From Oscillibacter valericigenes Sjm18-20 (GTDB lineage Bacteria; Bacillota; Clostridia; Oscillospirales; Oscillospiraceae), in the NCBI GenBank assembly GCA_000283575.1, contig AP012044.1:2604001-2668000 (forward strand): DNA of 64,000 nucleotides, given 5' to 3'. The translations under genes were made by a program, and so were the position numbers. The notes below the pieces were generated by a model that saw only the letters and a program-made list of their open reading frames with translations, was not told the origin of the DNA and did not search any database. Positions 16,576 through 24,690 of the stretch are shown here, in pieces. How positions within the stretch are numbered: position 1 is the first letter of the stretch; each line of letters begins with the position of its first letter.

Positions 16576-18572
16576 TTTTTGCTCTGGCAGGAAATCAGAA
16601 TTGCGGAAAGACCACGCTTTTCAACCAGCTCACCGGCTCCAACCAGCATGTGGGCAACTTTCCCGGTGTGACGGTGGACCAAAAATCCGGTTCCATCCGG
16701 GGAGAGAAGGACTGCACGGTGGTGGATCTGCCGGGCATCTACTCCATCCGGCCCTATACGCCGGAGGAGATCGTCACAAGGGACTTCATTCTCAACGAGC
16801 GGCCCGACGGCATCATCAACATCGTGGATGCGTCCAACATCGAGCGGAATCTGTATCTGACGCTGCAATTGATGGAAATGCAGATCCCGATGGTACTGGC
16901 GCTGAACATGATGGACGAGGTACGTAAAAACGGCGGCACCATTGACGTTGCGGGCATGTCGCAGGCTCTGGGTATTCCGGTGGTCCCCATCTCCGCCGTA
17001 AAGAACGAGGGCGTGGGGGAGCTTGTGAAGGCGGCGGTGCAGACGGCCCGGAACCAGACGCTTCCAACTGTCAAGGATTTCTGTCCTCCCGGCCCCGTTC
17101 ACCGCTGCATCCACGCGGTGGCCCACCAGATTGAAGACCACGCCCAGGCCGCCCGCGTCCCCGTCCGATTTGCCGCCACGAAGCTGATCGAGGGCGACCC
17201 CGACTTTGCGGCGCGGCTGGAGCTGGACCAGAACGAACTGGAACTGATTGAGCACAGCGTCACGGAGATGGAGACGGAGCGCGGCATGGACCGCAATGCA
17301 GCCCTGGCCGACATGCGGTATGATTTCATCGAGCGGGTGTGTCGGGACACGGTGGTGAAGTGCCGCCAGTCAAGGGAGCGGGCCAGAAGCCAGCGAATTG
17401 ACCGCGCGGTCACTCACAGGATCTGGGCGCTGCCCATCTTTTTCGGGATCATGCTGGCCATCTTTTATCTCACGTTCAACGTCGTGGGCGCATTTCTCTC
17501 GAATCTTCTGGCATCGGGGATCGACGCGCTGACCGTTCAGGTGGACGGGGCGCTGACGGATTACGGCTTGAACCCGGTGGTCCACTCTCTAGTGATTGAC
17601 GGCGTGTTCGCCGGGGTGGGCAGCGTCCTTTCCTTCCTGCCCATCATCGTGGTGCTGTTCTTCTTCCTCTCCATTTTGGAGGACACCGGCTATATGGCCC
17701 GGGTAGCTTTCGTCATGGATCAACTGCTGCGCAAGATCGGTCTTTCGGGCCGGAGCATCGTACCCATGCTCATCGGCTTCGGCTGCTCCGTTCCCGCCAT
17801 CATGTCCACCCGGACGCTGGCCTCCGAGCGGGACAGGCGGATGACGATTTTGCTGACGCCTTTTATGAGCTGCTCTGCGAAAATTCCAATTTACAGCGTG
17901 TTTGCCGCCGCATTTTTTCCCGGAAAGGGCGGGCTTGTGATGTTTTCGCTGTACCTGCTGGGCATTCTGGTGGGCATTCTGGCGGCAAAGATCATGGGAC
18001 ATACCGTATTTCGGGGCAACCCGGTCCCCTTTGTCATGGAGCTGCCCAACTACCGCTTTCCCTCTTTTAAAAGCGTGGCGCACCTCTGCTGGGACAAGGC
18101 GAAGGATTTTATGACCCGGGCGTTTACCGTTATATTTATTGCCACCATCATCGTCTGGTTCCTCCAGACCTTTGACGCGCGGCTCAATCTGGTGGAGGAC
18201 AGCGCGGACAGTCTCCTGGCACTGGTGGGAGCGGTGCTGGCTCCTCTGTTTGCCCCTCTCGGATTTGGAGACTGGCGCATATCCACGGCACTGGTCACCG
18301 GCTTCATCGCCAAAGAGTCCGTGGTGTCCACACTAGGGGTCCTCACCGGTGCGTCCGGCAACGTGGCCGCGGCACTGGGGGGGCTGTTCTCCCCCGTCTC
18401 CGCCGTCAGTTTTCTGACCTTTACATTGCTCTATACGCCCTGCGTAGCCGCTATTTCCGCCGTTCGGCGGGAGTTGGGCTCGGGCTGGAAGGCCACCGGC
18501 GTCGCGGTAGGACAGTGCGTCATCGCGTGGGTCGTGGCATTCGTGATCTATCGAATCGCCCTGTTGCTCTGA
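16572..18572 (+). CDS. feoB: Ferrous iron transporter B (GTPase-coupled permease)
   Basis: The 666-residue protein has an N-terminal G domain: G1 GNQNCGKTTLFNQLTG, G2/G3 region FPGVTVDQKSG and VVDLPGIYSI, and G4 NMMD. A helical spacer and a membrane domain of about 8-11 helices follow. That domain carries the Gate motifs SFLPIIVVLFFFLSILEDTGYMARVAF and GFGCSVPAIMSTR, and the second Gate IPIYSVFAAAFF. FeoB imports Fe2+ in anaerobes. Length is normal for a compact FeoB. It sits between feoA and a Cys-rich small protein. Confidence 0.96.
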   Translation: MIFALAGNQNCGKTTLFNQLTGSNQHVGNFPGVTVDQKSGSIRGEKDCTVVDLPGIYSIRPYTPEEIVTRDFILNERPDGIINIVDASNIERNLYLTLQLMEMQIPMVLALNMMDEVRKNGGTIDVAGMSQALGIPVVPISAVKNEGVGELVKAAVQTARNQTLPTVKDFCPPGPVHRCIHAVAHQIEDHAQAARVPVRFAATKLIEGDPDFAARLELDQNELELIEHSVTEMETERGMDRNAALADMRYDFIERVCRDTVVKCRQSRERARSQRIDRAVTHRIWALPIFFGIMLAIFYLTFNVVGAFLSNLLASGIDALTVQVDGALTDYGLNPVVHSLVIDGVFAGVGSVLSFLPIIVVLFFFLSILEDTGYMARVAFVMDQLLRKIGLSGRSIVPMLIGFGCSVPAIMSTRTLASERDRRMTILLTPFMSCSAKIPIYSVFAAAFFPGKGGLVMFSLYLLGILVGILAAKIMGHTVFRGNPVPFVMELPNYRFPSFKSVAHLCWDKAKDFMTRAFTVIFIATIIVWFLQTFDARLNLVEDSADSLLALVGAVLAPLFAPLGFGDWRISTALVTGFIAKESVVSTLGVLTGASGNVAAALGGLFSPVSAVSFLTFTLLYTPCVAAISAVRRELGSGWKATGVAVGQCVIAWVVAFVIYRIALLL

Positions 18573-18584
18573 GGAGGGATCTTC

Positions 18585-18716
18585 ATGTTGGAATATCTGA
18601 TTTTAGCGGGACTTGCGTTCTGGCTCGCGGCGGCGGTCCGTTCCTGCCGGAAGCACCGGGGAGGCTGCAGCGGCTGTGGCGGCTGCTGCGAGCACTGCGG
18701 AGGCTGCAGGCATTGA
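18585..18716 (+). CDS. FeoB-associated Cys-rich small membrane protein
   Basis: This 43-residue protein is too short for most gene callers. It has one N-terminal membrane helix (MLEYLILAGLAFWLAAAV) and a basic stretch. The Cys/Gly-rich tail has eight Cys after the helix, ending CGGCCEHCGGCRH. It starts 12 bases after feoB behind GAGGAGG, so it is in the operon. Firmicutes feo operons often end with such a FeoB-associated Cys-rich protein, thought to aid metal handoff; the exact role is unproven. The coding sequence is Gly/Cys codon-rich but has a good ribosome site and a clear stop. Confidence 0.82.
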   Translation: MLEYLILAGLAFWLAAAVRSCRKHRGGCSGCGGCCEHCGGCRH

Positions 18717-18787
18717 CGTCTTTGGCGTATTATTACATAGTCTGCGCCATCGTTCACCCGGAATTTGAATCATCCGTACGGTAGGAA

Positions 18788-18824
18788 GCTCCCGCGGGCA
18801 GTAGTCCGCGGGAGCCTCTTTTTA
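18788..18824. terminator. Terminator of the feo operon
   Basis: The hairpin GCTCCCGCGG against CCGCGGGAGC is followed by CTCTTTTT. It lies between the convergent feo operon and the small minus-strand gene. Confidence 0.85.
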
Positions 18825-18831
18825 TCGCGCC

Positions 18832-19059
18832 TCACTGTGCGCTCAGGGTCTTTTGCAGATACGCCTGCATCTCCGCCTTGGAACGGACGGCATGGGCACC
18901 GTCGATCACGGCCCGCTTCTCCTCTTCAGGCAAAGAGGCGAACCTCTCCATGGCGACGGTGTCCTGCGCCAGCGCCATTCCCATTCCCAGCGGCAGCTCA
19001 TTGGGTTCCATTCGCATCACCTCAGCGGCAGTGTGCCCCGCTTGTGAAAAATCATGCAT
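18832..19059 (-). CDS. Small protein of unknown function
   Basis: The product is about 75 residues, starting MHDFSQAGHTAAEVMRMEP, with an acidic-helical middle (MERFASLPEEEKRAVIDG) and a C-terminal KAEMQAYLQKTLSAQ. It is soluble, with no signal or membrane segment. I do not recognise a characterised family. An alternative GTG start at 19149 would overlap the dus stop by four bases and add 30 residues; the ATG is preferred because the extra region looks less protein-like, but the ribosome site (AAGG) is distant. It is probably the last gene of the dus operon. Confidence 0.5.
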   Translation of the reverse strand: MHDFSQAGHTAAEVMRMEPNELPLGMGMALAQDTVAMERFASLPEEEKRAVIDGAHAVRSKAEMQAYLQKTLSAQ

Positions 19060-19145
19060 AGAGATATTTGGACCTTCCCTTCCGGCGTTTTCCAACCGGA
19101 CCACGGCGACAGCATCGAAGGCCGCGCCCGCGCGGGCCGGTCCGT

Positions 19146-20141
19146 TCACGGTGCCGACGGGCCGGTTCCGTCCAGAGGCTTGCGGACCTGCGGCAGCAAA
19201 TCCAAATCCCCGAAAATACCCGCCTCCAGATGCTCATATTCCGCCGCATTGCCCACCCGGCGCATTTTTTTCGCGTATTTTTCACCGTTGTCAAACAGAT
19301 GAATCAGGTAGAACCACAGCTCCTTCATCCGCTGCGCCGCCGGGCCGGGGCAGCCGTATGCCGTCCGATAGCCCTGATACAGCGTCTGGGTATAGGTTCG
19401 CAATTCCTCCCGGTCGGCAGGCGCGCCGCCCCGAAGCTTCCGCAGCAGCGCCGGGTCCGCGACCATCCCCCGTCCGATCATCACCGTATCCACTTCCGGA
19501 AATCTCTTAGAAAATGCAGTCAGGTCCTCCAGCGTCACCAGATCTCCGTTATAGGTCACGGGAGCGCGGCTGGATTCCAGCGCGGCGGCGAGTGCGTCCA
19601 GATGCACCGGGCCTTTATAGAATTCTCTTCGCACACGCGGATGGACGATCAGCTCCCGGATGGGATAGCGGTTGAAAATCCCCAGCAGGCACCCAAATTC
19701 CTCCGCGTTGTGATAACCAATCCGGGTCTTCACCGACACCGGCAGGCAAGCCCTTGAAAACACCGCGTCAAAAAAAGCGTCCAACTCATCCGGGCGGAGC
19801 AGAAAGCCCGCGCCCTTTCCCTTTGCGGTGACGGTTCCGGAGGGGCAGCCAAGGTTCAGATTCACCTCTTCAAAGCCCAGATCCCGCACCTGCTCCGCCG
19901 CCCAGAGAAAGTCCTCCGCCCGCTTCGTCATCACCTGCGGTACGGTGGGGACACCTCCGTTGTGCTCCGGCGACAGATCCCGCAGTTCTTTCCTTGTCAA
20001 AATATGCTCCGACACCGGAGAAAAAAAAGGCGCGAAATACCGGTCCGCTCCGCCGAACATGCGGCAGTGGGTCCGGCGGAACAGCCAGGTGGTGATTCCC
20101 TCCAGCGGCGCGGTCTCCACGCACAGGGTGCGTATCTCCAT
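19146..20141 (-). CDS. tRNA-dihydrouridine synthase
   Basis: This flavin enzyme reduces uridines in the tRNA D-loop using NADPH. The 331-residue TIM-barrel protein shows the FMN-site start METAPLEGIT-like block (VETAPLEGITTWLFR) and NLNLGCPSGTVTAKGKGAGFL with the catalytic Cys of the GCP motif. PVSVKTRIGYH, ELIVHPRVRREFYKG, VTYNGDLVT and VMIGRGMVADPALL follow. Family membership is secure; which uridine is modified is not readable. ATG 20141 has AAGGAG upstream and overlaps the stop of the upstream flavin-oxidase-like gene (TGATG), indicating coupling. Confidence 0.92.
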   Translation of the reverse strand: MEIRTLCVETAPLEGITTWLFRRTHCRMFGGADRYFAPFFSPVSEHILTRKELRDLSPEHNGGVPTVPQVMTKRAEDFLWAAEQVRDLGFEEVNLNLGCPSGTVTAKGKGAGFLLRPDELDAFFDAVFSRACLPVSVKTRIGYHNAEEFGCLLGIFNRYPIRELIVHPRVRREFYKGPVHLDALAAALESSRAPVTYNGDLVTLEDLTAFSKRFPEVDTVMIGRGMVADPALLRKLRGGAPADREELRTYTQTLYQGYRTAYGCPGPAAQRMKELWFYLIHLFDNGEKYAKKMRRVGNAAEYEHLEAGIFGDLDLLPQVRKPLDGTGPSAP

Positions 20142-20614
20142 CAGATATGCTCCTTGCAGCTCAGCTCCTCCACTTCCAGAGCAAACAGCCACACCCGCTC
20201 CATCATCGCGGAGTCGTACTCCAGCTCTGCGTCGGTATAATGAGCCATCACCGTCTTCATGGCCGCCAGCTTCTCCTCCTTCGGGACCTCATAGGGCCGC
20301 CCTGTGCCGATGATGCTCTTGTACATCTCCGTATAACCGCAGGCCTTTTCCGCACGCACCAGCCGGTTGGCGCAGTCCATCTCAAAACCCGCTCTGCCGC
20401 CTCTGCGGAACAGCTCTACCTTGCGCCCCTGACCGGCGGAGTGAAAATAAAAGGTCAGCTTGCCGCTCTTTTCCGCAAAGCCGAAATTCATGGGAACTAT
20501 GTAGACCTCTCCCTCGTCGCAAAAGCCCACGCGGCACACATCACACGCGTCCAGGACCTTATAAATTTCCGTCCTATCCGTTACCTGACGGTCCTTTCTC
20601 CGCATTTCATGCAT
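20141..20614 (-). CDS. Pyridoxamine 5'-phosphate oxidase-family (NimA-like) flavoprotein
   Basis: The 157-residue protein has the split-barrel flavin fold of PNPOx-like/NimA proteins: MRRKDRQVTDRTEIYKVLDAC at the N terminus, VYIVPMNFGFAEKSGKLTFYFHSAGQGRK in the centre and CGYTEMYKSIIGTGRPYEVPKEEK later. NimA-like homologues bind FMN or heme and have been linked to nitroimidazole reduction in some anaerobes. No substrate can be inferred here. The start follows a GGAG site. It is the first gene of a coupled unit with dus. Confidence 0.85.
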   Translation of the reverse strand: MHEMRRKDRQVTDRTEIYKVLDACDVCRVGFCDEGEVYIVPMNFGFAEKSGKLTFYFHSAGQGRKVELFRRGGRAGFEMDCANRLVRAEKACGYTEMYKSIIGTGRPYEVPKEEKLAAMKTVMAHYTDAELEYDSAMMERVWLFALEVEELSCKEHI

Positions 20615-20838
20615 AATGGCTCCATCCCTCTTTCCGCGCAGCTGTGCGCTTTTTTATCAGTTTATCAGTTCCCCGCTCTGCCGTCAAGCGGCGGGTCTGG
20701 CGTGACTCCAGGAACCATGCTATGATATTTTTACCGTATAATATCCCAGATAAAATTTTTGCGGTTTTTTTAAAAAGCTGAAGCATTTCGGAGAGCCGCA
20801 TCGTTTTATCATCAGACGCAAGGGAGGTGTCCGCCGGC

Positions 20839-21360
20839 GTGAGTATCATGACAAATCAGGAATTTTCCGCGCTGGTGGCAAATTACGAGCGGCTGGTCTA
20901 TACGGTCTGTTACCGTCTGGTGCAAAACGAGGCCTCGGCCGAGGACCTGACTCAGGAGACCTTCCTCGCCGCCTACACCCACTGGGACAGCTGTCCGGCG
21001 GGATTTGAAAAGCCGTGGCTGGCGCGAATCGCCGCCAACAAGGCAAAGGACCATCTGCAAAGCTCCTACAGCCGCCATACGCTGCTCCCCGGAGACGAAT
21101 CCATTCCCCCCGGGTTGTCACCGCCCGCGGAGGAACTGGCCGTGTCCAACAGCGAAATGGCGGCAATCACGGAAATCATTCAGAATCTCCGTGAACCATA
21201 CCGCCAAGTCTGCATCCTCTATTTTTTGCAGGAGTGCTCGCCGGAGGAAACAGCCCTGCGTCTGGGGCGGCCGGTGAAAACCGTCCGCACGCAAATTTCC
21301 CGGGGAAAACTTCAAATTCAGGAACAGTGGAACAGGAGGTCGTCCAATGGAACTGTTTAA
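20839..21360 (+). CDS. RNA polymerase sigma factor, ECF type
   Basis: The protein of about 173 residues has a sigma-70 region 2 (FSALVANYERLVYTVCYRL and AEDLTQETFLAAYTHW) and a region 4 helix-turn-helix (CSPEETALRLGRPVKTVRTQISRGK). No region 1 or 3 is present, as in ECF factors. It directs RNA polymerase to a small regulon, usually restrained by a membrane anti-sigma factor. The next gene looks like that partner and overlaps by 14 bases. GTG 20839 is taken because GGAGG lies 11 bases upstream; ATG 20848 and GTG 20827 are alternatives. It starts a four-gene operon. Confidence 0.88.
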   Translation: MSIMTNQEFSALVANYERLVYTVCYRLVQNEASAEDLTQETFLAAYTHWDSCPAGFEKPWLARIAANKAKDHLQSSYSRHTLLPGDESIPPGLSPPAEELAVSNSEMAAITEIIQNLREPYRQVCILYFLQECSPEETALRLGRPVKTVRTQISRGKLQIQEQWNRRSSNGTV

Positions 21361-21853
21361 TCCTCACGGGCATCTGACGGACGATGCCCTGAAATCCTTT
21401 TCCGTCGGCGGCCCGCTGACGGAGCTGGAGCGGCTGGAGATCGCGGAGCATCTGGATTTCTGTGACGAGTGCCTGATGCGCTCCATTGAATTTTTGCCGG
21501 AAGACGCTCTGCTGACCCCGGCCTGCTCCTGTCGGGACACCCTCTGGAAGCGCATCCGTCAGCGAGCCGTCCGGGTCCTCACCAGCCGGTATGCCACCGC
21601 CGCCGCCGCCATTGCCATCGCTGCGGGCCTATGGAGCTTCAACATTTTCGGCGGCCTTGTAGCCGGCTCCGCCGCGCTGTCAAATACCGCACGGTACTCT
21701 CAGCGGCAGAGTGATTTTTCTGAAAAAATTGAGCAGCTGGACCGGGCCGTCAGCGACGGGCTGAGCCGGCTCAACCAACTGTTCGATTTCGGCGGCGGGC
21801 CCGCCGTATCCCAAACCAATCCACTCCAATCTCAAGGAGGGCTTTCATCATGA
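21347..21853 (+). CDS. Probable membrane anti-sigma factor
   Basis: The 168-residue protein has a cytoplasmic N-terminal part with HLDFCDEC, the HxxxCxxC zinc motif of ZAS/zf-HC2 anti-sigma factors, near residues 35-42. One membrane segment follows at about 82-105 and an extracytoplasmic Ser/Gln-rich tail ends the protein. Overlap with the sigma gene and this architecture strongly suggest it holds that factor at the membrane. The sensed signal is unknown. It also overlaps the next gene by four bases. Confidence 0.75.
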   Translation: MELFNPHGHLTDDALKSFSVGGPLTELERLEIAEHLDFCDECLMRSIEFLPEDALLTPACSCRDTLWKRIRQRAVRVLTSRYATAAAAIAIAAGLWSFNIFGGLVAGSAALSNTARYSQRQSDFSEKIEQLDRAVSDGLSRLNQLFDFGGGPAVSQTNPLQSQGGLSS

Positions 21854-22578
21854 GCCGTAAAAATCCATTTCTGCTGTTCCTCTCCGCCTGCATCCCCGGC
21901 TGCGGCCAGATGTATCAGGGGTATATGAAGCGGGGCGTATCTATTATGTCCACGTTCGCCCTCATCATCGGCCTTGCCACCTGGCTCTATTTCGGGCAGC
22001 TGGCACTGGCACTGCCGGTATTGTGGCTGTATTCGTTTTTTGACACCTATAACCTTCGCCGCGCGCTGCAAACCGGAATGGCGGCGCCGGACACCTATCC
22101 CCTGGGCCTTTCCCACATGGACCAGGAGCAGCTTTCCCGTCTGCTGGAAAAGCGGCACAGCCTCATTGGCTGGGCTCTGGTGCTTCTGGGGCTGTATGGC
22201 CTGTGGCAGGCGGTGGCAAATTATTTCTCCAGCTTTCTGTCCAACCTTTTCGGCTGCGACTTTTACTGGCTGGCCAGCTATCAGTTGCCCCGGCTGGTGA
22301 TTTTCCTGCTGGTAATCGCCCTGGGCATCTGGTTCATCCGGGGACCCAGTCACCCCGCGGACGACGGGTTCACCGGCTTCACCCCACCGTCCTCCTGTGC
22401 GGACGCGAAGACCTCCCCCGTGGAAAATCCGGCTCCCTCCGGCGCGGCCCCGGACGGCTCTCCGGAATACCGGACCGTCTCCGAAGCGGTATCCCGAATG
22501 ATCCATAACAGTGGGACAGCCGAAGACGGAAGCGGCGAGCCCGTTGAAGAGGAGGACCTGGACCATGACGGAGAATAA
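21850..22578 (+). CDS. TM2-like multi-pass membrane protein in the sigma operon
   Basis: The 242-residue protein opens with NPFLLFLSACIPGCGQMYQGYMKRG, the PGxGQxYxG signature of TM2/DUF5683-like membrane proteins. It has about four hydrophobic segments up to residue about 165 and a polar acidic C-terminal tail. The function is unknown in the family. Coupled overlaps with the anti-sigma gene before and the small membrane gene after make it part of the stress operon. It could be a target or signal-transducing part of the envelope system. Confidence 0.7.
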   Translation: MSRKNPFLLFLSACIPGCGQMYQGYMKRGVSIMSTFALIIGLATWLYFGQLALALPVLWLYSFFDTYNLRRALQTGMAAPDTYPLGLSHMDQEQLSRLLEKRHSLIGWALVLLGLYGLWQAVANYFSSFLSNLFGCDFYWLASYQLPRLVIFLLVIALGIWFIRGPSHPADDGFTGFTPPSSCADAKTSPVENPAPSGAAPDGSPEYRTVSEAVSRMIHNSGTAEDGSGEPVEEEDLDHDGE

Positions 22579-22939
22579 CTTGACAGATGCCTGCTCTGAG
22601 CGGAACCCGGCTTCTCCCGCGGAATCCAAGACCGTCTTTGGACGGGAGCGCCGGGTGGGGACATTCACCTTCGGTATTGTGCTTGTGGTTGTAGGCATCG
22701 CCATGATGGCGGCTCTGTTTTTTCCCTCGCTGGATCTCCGGCTGTTGCTGAAGCTCTCCCCCGCCGTGCTGATCCTGCTGGGGACGGAGGTCCTGCTGTC
22801 CACTCAAAAAGGCGGACGGATTAAATATGACTGGCTGGGGATGCTCCTGTGCTTTGTGCTGGTAATGCTGGCGCTGGCAGCGTTTTTTATAACCTGGGCC
22901 ATGGTCCACTTTCCGGACGAAGTTCGGCTGTACTGGTAA
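22565..22939 (+). CDS. Small membrane protein ending the sigma operon
   Basis: The 124-residue product begins MTENNLTDACSERNP. It has three or so hydrophobic helices (FTFGIVLVVVGIAMMAALFF, LLKLSPAVLILLGTEVLL and LGMLLCFVLVMLALAAFFI) in the manner of LiaF/LiaI-like envelope-stress proteins. I do not assign it to a named family. GAGGAGG lies before ATG 22565, which overlaps the TM2-like gene by 14 bases. A strong terminator follows 48 bases later. Confidence 0.65.
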   Translation: MTENNLTDACSERNPASPAESKTVFGRERRVGTFTFGIVLVVVGIAMMAALFFPSLDLRLLLKLSPAVLILLGTEVLLSTQKGGRIKYDWLGMLLCFVLVMLALAAFFITWAMVHFPDEVRLYW

Positions 22940-22986
22940 GCGACACTTGTCCCGGCAGAAGTTTGAGAGAGCCATTCGATTGCCTC

Positions 22987-23018
22987 GGGCGTCCTCCACG
23001 GAGGACGCCCTCTTTTTT
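22987..23018 (+). terminator. Terminator of the sigma operon
   Basis: The hairpin GGGCGTCCTC, loop CACG, GAGGACGCCC is followed by TCTTTTTT. Confidence 0.9.
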
Positions 23019-23132
23019 AGGCCGTCTTTTTTCCTCTGAGGTATCCGCAGGCGGTAAATTTGGCAAAATGATTGTCACAGTCTGGTAAAAGTGATAAAAT
23101 AAAACCATGTTTTACAAACAGGAGGCAATCCC

Positions 23133-23573
23133 ATGATCACAATGGCACATCGTATCCAACAGCTCCGCGCCGAGCGCGGCGTCAGTGCCCCGGCGCTCTC
23201 CGCCGCGCTGGGTCTCCCCCGGACGGCCGTTGAAAAATTTGAAGCCGGCCGTCAGACGCCCACACAGGACCAGCAGCAAAAGCTGGCGTCTTTTTTCGGT
23301 GTCTCCGCCTTCTATCTCCGGGGCGAGAGCGACGACCGCACCCAGATGTCGGATTGGATGGACGGCGCGTTTCTGGACGAGCCGTCTCCGGCCCCCGCGC
23401 CTGCCCGCCCGGCGAAAAAAGTGGCTGTCAGCGAGGACGGCGCGATATTTGACGCGTTTTTGAACAGCAAAAAATTTCAGGGGGCTCTGCGCACCACCGT
23501 GCTGGAAGTTCTCCGCTCCCCCGACGGACAGGCGCTGATCGAAAAAGCTGTCCGCAGGACAGGAAGCAGGTAA
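23133..23573 (+). CDS. XRE-family HTH regulator
   Basis: The 146-residue protein has an N-terminal Cro/CI-type helix-turn-helix (IQQLRAERGVSAPALSAALGLPRTAVEKFE) followed by KLASFFGVSAFYLRG. A Pro/Ala-rich linker and a C-terminal helical part (IFDAFLNSKKFQGALRTTVLEVL) of unknown role follow. AGGAGG lies before the ATG. It is 22 bases upstream of the CorA-like transporter gene and likely co-transcribed, so it may regulate that gene; this is inference from context. Confidence 0.85.
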   Translation: MITMAHRIQQLRAERGVSAPALSAALGLPRTAVEKFEAGRQTPTQDQQQKLASFFGVSAFYLRGESDDRTQMSDWMDGAFLDEPSPAPAPARPAKKVAVSEDGAIFDAFLNSKKFQGALRTTVLEVLRSPDGQALIEKAVRRTGSR

Positions 23574-23595
23574 CTGGAAAGAAGGGGCGCAGACT

Positions 23596-24429
23596 ATGCA
23601 AAAGCTCATGCTGCTGGACCAGATGAAGGAGGTCCAGTCTCAGATGGATGAAAAGGTGCTCAACTACCTTCGGCAGGGGAAAACGGAGACGTTTGAGGGC
23701 TTTGCGGATTTCTATCTGCTGGCTTTCGACTGGTACGACGTATCTTCGCCGGAGACCGGCGCCCAAAAAATATTGATCTATCTGGACCGAGAGGACCTTT
23801 TCTTCTTTTGCGAGGACACCCGTTCCCTCAACCGGGCCCGCGAGGAAGCGCCGGAGGGGCTGGACAACGAATCTGCGCTGTATCAGTTTTTTGCGAACCT
23901 CCTGAAGTTTGACACGGACGCTCTGGATACCTTTGAAGCAACGATCACGGAGGACGAGGACAGCGCCATAGTCCGCACGGGGAGATACGACTACATGGAC
24001 CGCATCGTGGGCTATCGAAAGGAGCTACTGCGCCGCAAGCGATACTATGAGCAGCTGGTGGCGATCTTTGAAAAACTGGCGGACGATGACGAAAAGCTGC
24101 TGACCCGAAACGCCCAGCGCCACTTTTCCAACCTGCAAAACCGGGCGGAGAGATTTCTCAGGACCGTATTGAGCCTCCGGGAATATGTCACCCAGATGCG
24201 GGAGGCGTACCAGTCCCAGGTCGATCTCCAGCAGAACGAGCTGATGCGTCTGTTCACGGTCATCACAGCGCTGTTTCTGCCCCTGACGTTGCTGGTGGGC
24301 TGGTATGGAATGAATTTTCAATGGATGCCGGAGCTGACATGGAAATACGGCTACCCTGCCGTCATTGGACTCAGCGTTCTGATCAGCGCGGGGCTGCTCC
24401 TGTGGTTCAAGTGGAAGCACTGGCTTTGA
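23596..24429 (+). CDS. CorA-family divalent metal transporter
   Basis: The 277-residue protein has a helical cytoplasmic domain and two C-terminal membrane helices. The family's YGMNF (GMN) motif comes after the first (LFTVITALFLPLTLLVGWYG) and the last helix ends in a basic tail. CorA pentamers move Mg2+ or other divalent cations. The N-terminal domain is somewhat divergent and shorter than in classical 316-residue CorA, so the metal is not predictable. It sits in an operon with the XRE regulator. Confidence 0.87.
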   Translation: MQKLMLLDQMKEVQSQMDEKVLNYLRQGKTETFEGFADFYLLAFDWYDVSSPETGAQKILIYLDREDLFFFCEDTRSLNRAREEAPEGLDNESALYQFFANLLKFDTDALDTFEATITEDEDSAIVRTGRYDYMDRIVGYRKELLRRKRYYEQLVAIFEKLADDDEKLLTRNAQRHFSNLQNRAERFLRTVLSLREYVTQMREAYQSQVDLQQNELMRLFTVITALFLPLTLLVGWYGMNFQWMPELTWKYGYPAVIGLSVLISAGLLLWFKWKHWL

Positions 24430-24641
24430 GTTTTCCTGCAAAAGGCGTGTACTGGATTACGCAGTACGAATTTCGTGTGACTATTGTGCAATATTTGCTT
24501 ATAAAGCATATGTCATAGTGGTCTACCTATGGCATACAGCCATGGAGCGGCTGTATGTCCGTCTGCTTTCCCCATTGTCAAAAATTGACTACGTTCTAGT
24601 GAAAAAGTCCCGGATAAACATATCAGCCATTACTTAAACAA
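24430..24641. other. Gene-free AT-rich spacer
   Basis: About 210 bases between corA and the bidirectional terminator. I see no convincing ORF, RNA motif or repeat beyond a weak GCATACAGCC/GGCTGTATG dyad near 24532. Confidence 0.5.
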
Positions 24642-24681
24642 GGCGTCCCCGCCGGATAAATTCCGGTGGGGACGCCGTTTC
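24642..24681. terminator. Bidirectional terminator
   Basis: A 15-bp stem GGCGTCCCCGCCGGA against TCCGGTGGGGACGCC lies between the convergent corA and DUF368 genes, with a short T-run. Confidence 0.8.
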
Positions 24682-24690
24682 ATTAATTTT

